Below are positions 8,391 to 15,732 of a DNA stretch of 64,000 nt, piece by piece. The stretch spans positions 68,693 to 132,692 of the forward strand of contig NZ_CDCE01000033.1 in assembly GCF_000819805.1 (NCBI RefSeq), given 5' to 3'. The translations under genes were made by a program, and so were the position numbers. This DNA comes from Aeromonas diversa CDC 2478-85 (GTDB lineage Bacteria > Pseudomonadota > Gammaproteobacteria > Enterobacterales > Aeromonadaceae). Position 1 is the first letter of the stretch. Each line of letters starts with the position of its first letter. The notes under the pieces were generated by a model. It was not told the origin of the DNA. It was given only the letters and a program-made list of their open reading frames with translations, and searched no databases.

Positions 8391-8750
8391 TCAATACTGG
8401 TGGAAGCGGGCGCCCTGGGTCTGGACGGTGCGGTCCGTGCCGCCACGCCAGCCGCCGCGTTTGCACAGGGTGAGCAGGTCGTGGGCGGTGAAGGGGTGGC
8501 CCGGGTCGAACAGGCGACTGGCCAGCTTGGTGCGCAAGACGAGCAGCTCTTGCTCCTCGGCTCCAGGTTGGCGAAAGAGAGCGTGCAGGGCCTGGCGGGC
8601 GAGGGCGCCCAGCCGTTCCCGATGAGCCAGATTCTCCAGCTGGGCCTGGGTATAGGCGTCGGCCGGGCCATAGTCCCGTTGCAGGCGCAAGGCCAGGGGG
8701 AGCACACGCTTGAGGGCGCGACGCAGTCGCAGGCGGGCGATCAGGGACAT
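8391..8750 (-). CDS. Small uncharacterised protein next to a GNAT gene
   Basis: This 119-residue protein has a basic N-terminus (MSLIARLRLRRALKRVLP), an all-alpha middle (about 20-85) and a Gly/Arg-rich C-terminal tail (KRGGWRGG). It has no signal peptide or membrane span. GGAGGAG precedes the ATG. It is 15 bases upstream of the acetyltransferase on the same strand, so co-transcription is likely. I do not recognise a characterised family. Confidence 0.6.
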   Translation of the reverse strand: MSLIARLRLRRALKRVLPLALRLQRDYGPADAYTQAQLENLAHRERLGALARQALHALFRQPGAEEQELLVLRTKLASRLFDPGHPFTAHDLLTLCKRGGWRGGTDRTVQTQGARFHQY

Positions 8751-8796
8751 GGCGACTCTCCTCCATTAGTAGGAGGGGGAGTATGCCGTCCTCGCT

Positions 8797-9147
8797 CTAG
8801 CGCGGCAAGGGACGATTGTCCGGGCGGATTGGGCTGCGGCGCCGGCCATCCAGCCAATGACGCAGGGTCAACCAGGGGTGTCGCCAGAGCATGGGTACTC
8901 TGGCCCACAGGCTCATCTGTTGCAGTCGCAGGTGGCCGGCGGCCGGGAAACAGGGGTGATCACAGCGCACGCAGTTGGGCTTGTCGGCACCAAAGCGACA
9001 CAGGCGCAGCCGGTTATCCGCCACGTTCACCAGTCGCTTGCAGTCACACTCCTGCTCACCGCGGTGATGGTGGCGGCAGAAGAGTCTGATCTTGGTGTGC
9101 ATGGCGCGACGCTCGCGATGCAGTCGGGGGTGGGTCAGCGTATTCAT
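8797..9147 (-). CDS. ygbA: YgbA family (nitrous oxide-stimulated promoter) protein
   Basis: The protein has 116 residues from the start at 9147 (alternatives exist further upstream, at 9168 and 9237). The conserved core is a Cys/His cluster: FCRHHH, a Cys pair in ECDC, then DKPNCVRCDHPCF, followed by the helical segment MLWRHPWLTLRHWL. This is the pattern of YgbA, whose E. coli gene is repressed by the nitric-oxide sensor NsrR and has been linked to recovery from nitrosative stress. The Cys/His set suggests metal or Fe-S binding. No clear NsrR operator was identified upstream. Confidence 0.78.
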   Translation of the reverse strand: MNTLTHPRLHRERRAMHTKIRLFCRHHHRGEQECDCKRLVNVADNRLRLCRFGADKPNCVRCDHPCFPAAGHLRLQQMSLWARVPMLWRHPWLTLRHWLDGRRRSPIRPDNRPLPR

Positions 9148-9230
9148 AGGGGGGCCTATTGTCGTCATCCCGGCGTCTGGCTCCATGACGCGGATCAAGA
9201 AAGGGTGCGCCACTGCGGTTGGCGAGCCAG

Positions 9231-9261
9231 TAAACAAATCCGGGCCACTGGGGCCCGGATT
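9231..9261 (-). terminator. Terminator of the Xaa-Pro aminopeptidase gene
   Basis: A 10-bp stem AATCCGGGCC / GGCCCGGATT with a 5-base loop. On the minus strand it is followed by TGTTTA. Confidence 0.7.
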
Positions 9262-9286
9262 GAGGGGGATGAGTCGTTCGACCCCG

Positions 9287-11101
9287 TTACAGCAGCTCGG
9301 TCGCCTGCTCTAACCAGGCGAGATCGTCCCCTTCCAGCAGGGGAGTGAGGCGGCGGCGCACCTCGGCGTGGTACTCGTTGATCCAGCGGAACTCATCCGG
9401 GCTCAGCAGGGAGCGGTCGATGAGGCGGGTATCGAACGGCACATGGGTGAGGCGCTCGAAGCGCAGCATGGGCACCTCGCTCGGCTCCTCACACTCGGTG
9501 ACTACCACCAGGTTCTCGCAGCGAATGCCGAAGCCATCTTCCCGGTAGTAGCCCGGCTCGTTGGAGAGCACCATACCCGGCAGCAAGGGCTCCAGATTGC
9601 CTTTGGGGCCGATGCGCTGGGGACCTTCGTGGACACTCAGGAAGTGGCCGACGCCGTGGCCGGTGCCGTGGTCGTAGTTGAAGCCGGCCTTCCACAGGGG
9701 GAGGCGAGCCAGCACGTCGAGCTGGATGCCGGCGGTGCCGCGCGGGAAGCGCGCCTGATCGAGGGCGATATGGCCCTGCATGACGCGGGTGAAGAGGGCC
9801 TTCTGCTCCTCGGTCACCTCACCGACGCAGAGGGTGCGGGTGATGTCGGTGGTACCGTCGAGGTATTGGCCGCCCGAGTCCACCAGATAGATGCCATCCA
9901 GGCCGAAGGGGCGTGGCACACCATTGGTGTGGCGGTAGTGGCACATGGCGGCATTGGGACCCAGGGCCGAGATGGTGTCAAAGCTCGGCTCCACGTACAG
10001 ATCGCTCTCCTTGCGGAACGCCTCGAGGCGGTCGGCCAGGGTTCCCTCATCCACGCCATCAAGGTCACCGCTCTGCACCAGGCGATCCAGCCAGGCCAGG
10101 AAGCGCACCACGGCGACCGCGTCGCGCTGGTGGGCATTGTGCATGCCGGCCAGCTCCACCTGGTTCTTGCTGGCCTTGAGGCGCAGGGTCGGATCCTGAC
10201 CGGCCACCAGGGTGGCACCGGCCTCTTCCAGGGTGAGCTGGCTCCAGGCATTGCTGGTGGCCGGGTCGGCCAGCACCCGCAGACCATCTTCACCGAGTCG
10301 GCAGAGTACTTCGCCCAGCTTGTCGATGGGGTGGAGGGAAACGTCGTTGCCCACGTGCTGGGTGAAGGCGAAGCACTCGAGCTTGTCGGTGTCGACGAAG
10401 AAGTCCAGGGTGCCGTTGGCATAGAGGATGGCGAAGCCGAGCACCACGGGCAGGCGCTCCACGTCGCGTCCACGCAGATTGAGCAGCCAGTTGATCGACT
10501 CGACCTGGGTCAGCAGGGCGGCATCGAGGCCGCGTTTTCTCAGGTCGGCGGCGATACGCTCACGCTTGGTGGTGCTGGACTCTCCTGCAAACTCCTCCCC
10601 ATAGAGGATGGCCGGCGTCTTGCTCGGTGCCGGACGGTCGCTCCAGTGCAGGTCGACAGGGTTCTGCTCGACGGGGCGCAGCTCAATGCCTCTCTCCTCG
10701 AGCAGGGCCTTCGCCTCGCGATACCAGTTCAGGCTGTGCAGTCGCGGGTCGAAACCGACCCGGGCGCCACACTCGAGCTGGTCGGCCAGCCAGGCGACGT
10801 GGGGGGTCTCGATCAGGTGGTGATATTCGAAGATCTCGCCCGGGGCCTGCAGGCGGGCCTGCACCGTGTAGCGACCGTCGACAAACAGAGCCGCCCTGTG
10901 GGTCAACACGACGGCGACACCGGCAGAGCCGTTGAAGCCGGTGAGCCAGGCGAGGCGCTCGGCGTCGGCGGGGATGTATTCTCCCAGATGCTCATCATCA
11001 TGGGGGACGATGAAGGCATCCAGCTCAAGGGATCTCAGGGTATCCCGGACCTGGACGACCCGGTTGGCGATGATCTCAGGGGTTTGCATGTCAGTTGCCA
11101 T
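9287..11101 (-). CDS. M24B aminopeptidase P (Xaa-Pro aminopeptidase), long eukaryote-like form
   Basis: This 604-residue metallopeptidase has two creatinase-type N-terminal domains (about 10-145 and 160-320) and a C-terminal pita-bread catalytic domain. The five metal ligands by alignment to the family are D408 and D419 (VDSGGQYLDGTTDITRT), H482 (GTGHGVGH), E515 (SNEPGYY) and E529 (IRCENL). It cleaves an N-terminal residue that precedes proline, in the cytoplasm. The three-domain architecture and length match eukaryotic XPNPEP1 and differ from the 440-residue E. coli PepP. The start could be either ATG, at 11101 or 11089; neither has a strong Shine-Dalgarno. The GntR gene lies 20 bases upstream on the same strand. 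Confidence 0.88.
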   Translation of the reverse strand: MATDMQTPEIIANRVVQVRDTLRSLELDAFIVPHDDEHLGEYIPADAERLAWLTGFNGSAGVAVVLTHRAALFVDGRYTVQARLQAPGEIFEYHHLIETPHVAWLADQLECGARVGFDPRLHSLNWYREAKALLEERGIELRPVEQNPVDLHWSDRPAPSKTPAILYGEEFAGESSTTKRERIAADLRKRGLDAALLTQVESINWLLNLRGRDVERLPVVLGFAILYANGTLDFFVDTDKLECFAFTQHVGNDVSLHPIDKLGEVLCRLGEDGLRVLADPATSNAWSQLTLEEAGATLVAGQDPTLRLKASKNQVELAGMHNAHQRDAVAVVRFLAWLDRLVQSGDLDGVDEGTLADRLEAFRKESDLYVEPSFDTISALGPNAAMCHYRHTNGVPRPFGLDGIYLVDSGGQYLDGTTDITRTLCVGEVTEEQKALFTRVMQGHIALDQARFPRGTAGIQLDVLARLPLWKAGFNYDHGTGHGVGHFLSVHEGPQRIGPKGNLEPLLPGMVLSNEPGYYREDGFGIRCENLVVVTECEEPSEVPMLRFERLTHVPFDTRLIDRSLLSPDEFRWINEYHAEVRRRLTPLLEGDDLAWLEQATELL

Positions 11102-11121
11102 TATGAGTTACGAGCGAGTGG

Positions 11122-11781
11122 TTATTTGCCGGACTGTAGTATCTGTTTGACCGAGTGGGCCGCATCGGCGATATGGCGCTGTAGCAGCACCACGGCCTCA
11201 TGCTTGCGGCGCTGTCGGCACAGGGCCAGCAGGTGGGCGTGCTCCCGTTCGGCCTTCTCTACCCCGTCGTGGGCGAAGAGCAGCTCGAAGCGGACGTAGC
11301 GATCACAGCTGAGGTTGATCTGGGCGATAAGCTCCAGGGCCTGGGGTCGCCCGGCGGCGCGATAGAGGGTGGCATGAAAGCGATGATTCAGCTCAGCCCA
11401 GCGTTCTACCTGGGTTCCGCTCTCCAGCGCCTGGTCAAATTCGGCCAAGATAGCCTCTGCCTCGGCAAAGGTGGCCTCAGTCATTAGGTCGACGGCGTGG
11501 AACAGGGTATCGGCTTCCAGCAGGCCTCGCAAATAAAACAGCTCATCGATTGTGCTGCTCTCGAGCTCGGTAACAACAGCACCACGATGGGCGGTGAACT
11601 TGACCAGCCCCTGGGCTTCGAGCTGCATCAGGGCCTCGCGCACCGGAATGCGGCTTACCCTGAGCTCGCGGGCCAGGGCATCCTGGCGCAGAGGGGCGCC
11701 GGCGGGGAGCTCGCCACTGAGAATGCGGGCGCGCAGGTTCTCCATCACCATCCGGGTCCGGGTCTGGTAGGTCGCGGTCAT
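11122..11781 (-). CDS. GntR-family (FadR/FCD type) transcriptional regulator
   Basis: This 219-residue protein has an N-terminal winged helix-turn-helix at about 10-75 (LRQDALARELRVSRIPVREAL, with the typical VSRxPVREAL recognition helix) and a C-terminal all-helical FCD ligand domain at about 80-210 (HRFHATLYRAAG and the closing HIADAA histidine). FCD members bind small organic acids or amino-acid derivatives through a metal. Being 20 bases upstream of the aminopeptidase on the same strand suggests it may control that gene and peptide use; this is inference. Confidence 0.85.
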   Translation of the reverse strand: MTATYQTRTRMVMENLRARILSGELPAGAPLRQDALARELRVSRIPVREALMQLEAQGLVKFTAHRGAVVTELESSTIDELFYLRGLLEADTLFHAVDLMTEATFAEAEAILAEFDQALESGTQVERWAELNHRFHATLYRAAGRPQALELIAQINLSCDRYVRFELLFAHDGVEKAEREHAHLLALCRQRRKHEAVVLLQRHIADAAHSVKQILQSGK

Positions 11782-11873
11782 GTCATCCCTGTTGGTTTAC
11801 CCGCACTCCGGCGGGCCGGTCAGGCAGCAGACCACAGATGAGGCGCTCATGCAAGGTCTGCCACCGCCCGAAT

Positions 11874-12419
11874 TCAGCGTCTGCGGGGGAGCATATTGGT
11901 CAGGGTCGTGTCCTTGAGGATGTGGTGGTGATAGATGGCCGCGACCGCATGGAGGGCAATCAGGGCATAGCCAAAATTGGCGATCAGCTCGTGTGCCTCC
12001 TTAATCGGCTCGCGCAGATCGGGGCTGGGGGCGATGAGGGCGGGCAGCTCGGCCCCGAAGAAGGGAACGGGCTTGCCGGCGGCGCTCAGGAGCAGCCACC
12101 CCAGCAAGGGGAGTAGGACGATCAGGGCATAGAGGCCGAGGTGGCCGAGGCGGGCCAGCTTCTCCATCCAGGCGGGCGGGGTGGGGACGATGCGCGGCGA
12201 GGGCCAGAGCAGCCGCAATACCACTCGTCCCAGCGCGATGAAGAAGATGCCAAGACCGAGCATGAAGTGCCACTGCTTCATCAGGTCGCGCTCGATAGAG
12301 CCCTTGGGGAAGAGGCCGCGAAACTCCATGGTGCTGTAGACGGCGATGATCAATAACAGCGTCAGCCAGTGCAGGGCGATAGAGGCGATGCCATACCCTC
12401 GTTCACTATTTTGGATCAC
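11874..12419 (-). CDS. Cytochrome b561 family di-heme membrane protein
   Basis: This 181-residue protein begins at a GTG preceded by AAGGAGC. Four membrane helices are visible (about 12-30, 50-70, 88-108 and 145-165). Candidate heme-ligand histidines are H17 (ALHWLT), H51 (QWHFML) and two in the last helix region (ALHAVAAIYHHH). The family moves electrons, often from the quinone pool, in the inner membrane. It is likely a single gene; the upstream 220 bases contain a tandem GGAGTCGGTGT motif and nothing else I can interpret. Confidence 0.85.
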   Translation of the reverse strand: MIQNSERGYGIASIALHWLTLLLIIAVYSTMEFRGLFPKGSIERDLMKQWHFMLGLGIFFIALGRVVLRLLWPSPRIVPTPPAWMEKLARLGHLGLYALIVLLPLLGWLLLSAAGKPVPFFGAELPALIAPSPDLREPIKEAHELIANFGYALIALHAVAAIYHHHILKDTTLTNMLPRRR

Positions 12420-12640
12420 GTTCTGCTCCTTAGAGTGAGGGCCCCCCGAGGGGGCAATGAGACTACCTTAATCCATAATGAAAGCAGGGTAAAAGGGGCG
12501 CAGTGCGACTTGGCTTCGTGGCGGGAGTCGGTGTAGGCTGGAGTCGGTGTTGATCGTTTTTTCACCGCCGCTTGCATATGGAGGGAGACCGGGTCAGTCC
12601 CGAGTCTCGCCGTGTCTCGGTCTGATATGGAGCTCACAGC

Positions 12641-12757
12641 ATGAGTAAATCCCATGGCAAAGATGCCAAGAAGAAGCCGCAGATGACCCTGAAAGAGAAA
12701 CGGGAGGCCAAGCGTACCAAGGACGAGTTGAAGGGGGCCGGTGGGCCGATGAAATAA
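12641..12757 (+). CDS. Small basic protein, 38 residues
   Basis: The frame MSKSHGKDAKKKPQMTLKEK onward ends ELKGAGGPMK and a TAA, with GGAG 10 bases before the ATG and a terminator directly after the stop. It is strongly charged: Lys and Arg make up about a third of residues, with no hydrophobic core, so it is probably disordered or nucleic-acid binding. An isolated start with its own Shine-Dalgarno and terminator argues that it is a real gene. The function is unknown. Confidence 0.6.
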   Translation: MSKSHGKDAKKKPQMTLKEKREAKRTKDELKGAGGPMK

Positions 12758-12764
12758 TCGAAAC

Positions 12765-12792
12765 AAAAAAGCCAGCATTCGCTGGCTTTTTT
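12765..12792. terminator. Bidirectional terminator between convergent small genes
   Basis: AAAAAA-GCCAGC-ATTC-GCTGGC-TTTTTT lies 7 bases after the 38-residue gene and abuts the stop of the minus-strand gene at 12794. Confidence 0.88.
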
Positions 12793-12793
12793 G

Positions 12794-13060
12794 TTACTCC
12801 TCGTCGTCCGCCCAGGGCATCTCGGGCAGGCTATCGAGAAAGCCCTGATAGCGCTCCAGGTTGAAGGGGGCGCCGTCGGCCTCCATGGCCATCAGCTCGG
12901 CGGCGAGGGCACAGACGATATACTCGGTCGCCTCTTCCCGGCTCAACCCCTTCATGGTCAGGCGCAGCAGGGTGGCGGTGGTGTGAGGCGGGTTACGCTC
13001 GGAGAGCTGGTTGGCCACGATCTCGCGCAACATGGCTTCGTCGAACAGGGTATCGCTCAT
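12794..13060 (-). CDS. Small uncharacterised acidic protein
   Basis: This 88-residue protein is largely helical and acidic (ending MPWADDEE) with no signal peptide or membrane segment. The segment TTATLLRLTMKGLSREEATEYI looks like a helix-turn-helix-like amphipathic pair but has no recognised DNA-binding signature. Shine-Dalgarno GAGGAGAT precedes the ATG. It is monocistronic between a bidirectional terminator and the divergent HDOD gene. The family is not recognised. Confidence 0.6.
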   Translation of the reverse strand: MSDTLFDEAMLREIVANQLSERNPPHTTATLLRLTMKGLSREEATEYIVCALAAELMAMEADGAPFNLERYQGFLDSLPEMPWADDEE

Positions 13061-13194
13061 GGGATCTCCTCAGGGATGAGGCGGTAGTATATCACGGCAG
13101 AAAAGCGCATTTATTTTGTGTCGGGGCCGCGCACCGGGATTTGCACACATACTTGCTCCCTAGGGGTTGCCCCTGTTCAGCGAGGATACGCAAG

Positions 13195-14016
13195 ATGCCC
13201 AGCATTGCCTCTCTGCTCGATGAGACGCAGAACCTTCCCAACATTCCAGAGGTTGTCAGAGAGCTGATCCAGTCCCTCAACGAGCGGGAACCGGATCTGC
13301 TGACTATCGCCAAACATATTGCCAAGGATCCGGTGATCTCGGCCAAGTTGCTGCGGGTGGCCAACTCGGCCCGCTTCGGTGGCAACCGCCAGATCGCCAC
13401 CGTCAACGAAGCCGTGGTGCGGCTGGGACTGGCCGTGGTGCGCAACATGGTGCTGGCCAGCGGACTGACCGGCGCCATGCGCGATATTCCGGGTATCGAC
13501 CTGCGTCACTACTGGGGGCATGTGTTCGAGGTGGCCGAGCTGGCTCGTCGCCTGGCGGTGGCGGCCAAGCGTAACGGAGAAGAGGCCTTCACCTGTGCCC
13601 TGATCCATGATCTGGGCCGGCTGGTCATGCATGCCGGGCTGCCGGCGCATACCATCCATCACATCGTCGATCTGGAGCCCACCAAGGGCCGCGCCAAGGC
13701 CGAGGCACTGGTGGTGGGGTTCAACTATGCCCAGGTGGGCGCCGAGCTGGCGCGCCAGTGGCATTTCCCCGACTTCATCTGTCAGGCGGTGGAGTTTCAC
13801 TACAACCCCATCAAGGCGCCCGAGTTCTCGGCGGATGCGGCCCTTATCCATCTGGCCCTGGTTCTCTCGGCCCAGAGCGAGGTGAGCGAGGCTCCGCCTC
13901 TGGAGTGGCCGGGAGAGATATCGGCCCGCGTCGGTCTGGTGTGGGAGCGCTGCGCCGCCGTGTTGCAGGAGGCGCGCGAGCAGGACAACCCCTTCGCCGC
14001 CCTGCTGGCGGCCTGA
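13195..14016 (+). CDS. HDOD-domain protein
   Basis: This 273-residue protein starts at the ATG behind GAGGA. The HDOD domain spans about 12-210: PNIPEVVRELIQSLNE at its start, DPVISAKLLRVANSA in the middle and HDLGRLVMHAG at the HD-like site. HDOD proteins are HD-domain relatives that generally lack phosphohydrolase activity and act in signalling and virulence regulation. The HD pair in ALIHDLGRL is retained here. No GGDEF or EAL domain is attached. The two downstream genes have gaps of 74 and 57 bases. Confidence 0.83.
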   Translation: MPSIASLLDETQNLPNIPEVVRELIQSLNEREPDLLTIAKHIAKDPVISAKLLRVANSARFGGNRQIATVNEAVVRLGLAVVRNMVLASGLTGAMRDIPGIDLRHYWGHVFEVAELARRLAVAAKRNGEEAFTCALIHDLGRLVMHAGLPAHTIHHIVDLEPTKGRAKAEALVVGFNYAQVGAELARQWHFPDFICQAVEFHYNPIKAPEFSADAALIHLALVLSAQSEVSEAPPLEWPGEISARVGLVWERCAAVLQEAREQDNPFAALLAA

Positions 14017-14090
14017 GCCGGGGCGGGAGACCGCCCTTGCCTTTGCGCCCCTGCGTGCGGCACCCTGTGCTTTTTACCCGAGAGCCACCC

Positions 14091-14597
14091 ATGTTGATCG
14101 AAACCGAACACCTTCGCCTGCGGGAACTGGTCGCAGACGATGCGCCCTTTATCCTCGAGCTGCTCAACGATGCCGACTTTCATCGCTACATCGGCGATCG
14201 CGGGGTGCGTACCCTGGATCAGGCGCGTCACTACATAGAGCAGGGGCCACGGGTCAGCTACGGCCGCCACGGCTTCGGGCTCGGCATGGTAGAAGGGCGC
14301 AGCGATGGCGTGCCCATGGGGATCTGCGGCTTCGTCAAACGAGATCATCTGGAGCATGTGGATATCGGCTATGCCTTCCTGCCCGCCTTTCGCGGTAGAG
14401 GGCTTGCCCTCGAGGCGGCCCGGGCCGTGCTGATGGACGGTCGACGTCGCCTGGGCATCGAGCGGGTGCTGGGGGTTGTGACGCCGGAGAATCATGCCTC
14501 CATCCGCCTGCTGGAGCGGCTCGGTCTGCGCCTGCAGGGGCGCGTCATGATGGGGCAGGATGAGTGTCTGCTGCTGGCGCTCACTCCCGGCGATTGA
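14091..14597 (+). CDS. RimJ/RimL-type GNAT acetyltransferase
   Basis: This 168-residue protein begins MLIETEHLRLRELVADD, the characteristic opening of the Acetyltransf_3 (RimJ/RimL/SpeG) group. The acetyl-CoA motif A is GYAFLPAFRGRGLALEAARA (about 101-120), followed by the typical VTPENHASIRLLERLGLRLQG. The substrate could be a ribosomal-protein N-terminus or a small amine. No strong Shine-Dalgarno is visible. Confidence 0.82.
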   Translation: MLIETEHLRLRELVADDAPFILELLNDADFHRYIGDRGVRTLDQARHYIEQGPRVSYGRHGFGLGMVEGRSDGVPMGICGFVKRDHLEHVDIGYAFLPAFRGRGLALEAARAVLMDGRRRLGIERVLGVVTPENHASIRLLERLGLRLQGRVMMGQDECLLLALTPGD

Positions 14598-14654
14598 GTT
14601 TGCCGGGACAAACGGGCACTCTGAAGGCGTCGTCAAGCAGCAGGAAACAAAGGA

Positions 14655-15125
14655 ATGAAGAACCTGGACCAACTCGACCTCGATATCCTCTCCCATCTGT
14701 TTCGCGATGCCGGGATGACCAACAAGGATCTGGCCGCCCTGGTCGGGGTCGCTCCGTCGACCTGCCTCGAGCGGGTGCGAAAGCTGCAAGGGGAGGGGGT
14801 GCTCAAGGGGGCGCACTGCGAGGTCGATCACCAGGCTCTGGGTGGGCATATCCAAGCCATGGTGTCCCTGCGCCTGGCCCGTCACAGCCGGCAGATCATC
14901 GACGAGCTGCGCGACGCCATCATAGGGCTGCCCGAAGTGATCAGCCTGTTCCACATGGGCGGCAAAGATGACTTCCTGGTGCACCTGTGTGTGCCCGACA
15001 CCGACCACCTTCGCAACTTCGTGTTCGATCACTTCACGTCTCGGGAGGAAGTGGTCCATCTGGAGACCTCGTTGGTGTTCGAGCACAGGTTCAGCCGTTC
15101 TCTTCCCTGTTTCAATCGACCCTAA
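14655..15125 (+). CDS. Lrp/AsnC-family transcriptional regulator
   Basis: This 156-residue protein has an N-terminal winged helix-turn-helix (LDQLDLDILSHLFRDAGMTN, then LVGVAPSTCLERVRKLQGEG) and a C-terminal RAM/AsnC ligand domain (about 65-150, including LPEVISLFHMGGKDDFLVHL). The family senses amino acids or related small molecules as octamers. Shine-Dalgarno AAAGGA precedes the ATG. The target genes are unknown; there is no adjacent permease or catabolic gene on this strand. Confidence 0.87.
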   Translation: MKNLDQLDLDILSHLFRDAGMTNKDLAALVGVAPSTCLERVRKLQGEGVLKGAHCEVDHQALGGHIQAMVSLRLARHSRQIIDELRDAIIGLPEVISLFHMGGKDDFLVHLCVPDTDHLRNFVFDHFTSREEVVHLETSLVFEHRFSRSLPCFNRP

Positions 15126-15250
15126 GTGGACTGTCCCTTCTCCTTTACATCCGGGTGACTTGTCTCCGGGATAGAGTGCGTTTCCCCTGACTTCTGGTCC
15201 GGCTCCACCTCCTTATAATGGGCAAAATTCCATCATAGGAGCTGTCAAGG

Positions 15251-15508
15251 ATGCCGGTCTTTATCGATGTGGAGTATCTCGCCCCCTGGCGCCTGTTCGT
15301 GGTGTTGTCTGACGGTACCACGGGGGAGCTGGACCTTGCCCCCTGGCGCAGTCAGCCGCTGCTGGCCGGGATTTGCGATGAAAATAGCTTCGCTCGGGTC
15401 AGCCTGGATGATCGCCACCGCCTGAGCTGGCCATCCGGCTGCGTCATCTCTGCCCATGAAATTTATCACCTGATTGAGTCCGAATCTCACCCCAGCCTCT
15501 GCCACTGA
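15251..15508 (+). CDS. DUF2442-type small protein
   Basis: This 85-residue protein reads as a single beta-rich domain: VEYLAPWRLFVVLSDGTTGEL, then FARVSLDDRHRLSWPSGCVIS and a final helix SAHEIYHLIES. This is the DUF2442 pattern, sometimes seen beside type II toxin-antitoxin or transposon genes. Here no partner gene adjoins it, so an antitoxin role is not supported. Shine-Dalgarno AAGG lies before the ATG and a terminator follows. Confidence 0.72.
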   Translation: MPVFIDVEYLAPWRLFVVLSDGTTGELDLAPWRSQPLLAGICDENSFARVSLDDRHRLSWPSGCVISAHEIYHLIESESHPSLCH

Positions 15509-15613
15509 GTTTTGTGATCCTGAACAAGATTCCAGTTGCAGAAAGGTTAGGGTGATTGCATTTTTTTCTGCCAGGGCGTAAAACCTGCGCAACATTTTTC
15601 CAACCAGCTTCCA

Positions 15614-15647
15614 AAGGGTCTCTCATCTGCTAATGAGGCCCTTTTTT
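15614..15647 (+). terminator. Terminator after the DUF2442 gene
   Basis: Stem AAGGGTCTC / GAGGCCCTT (one G-U pair) with a 12-base loop is followed by TTTT. Confidence 0.65.
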
Positions 15648-15732
15648 GCGCCTCAATCGCAAACATTTCCCTTGGGGTAACCTTGGCTGGCTGAGGAAAC
15701 GACAACAAAAAAACAGAGCATAAGGAAAGTGT

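Noticed and set aside
9368-11299. Very long open frame opposite the Xaa-Pro aminopeptidase
   Set aside because: It mirrors a gene with complete catalytic motifs. The composition (Gly, Gln, Val, His) is typical of antisense reading of GC-rich coding DNA.
15251-15508. DUF2442 gene as half of a toxin-antitoxin pair
   Set aside because: No partner gene lies within the flanking 120-220 bases on either side.
15640-15732. CueR-like copper site before the TonB receptor
   Set aside because: CCTTGGGGTAACCTTGG has partial symmetry but lacks the spacing and half-sites of CueR operators.
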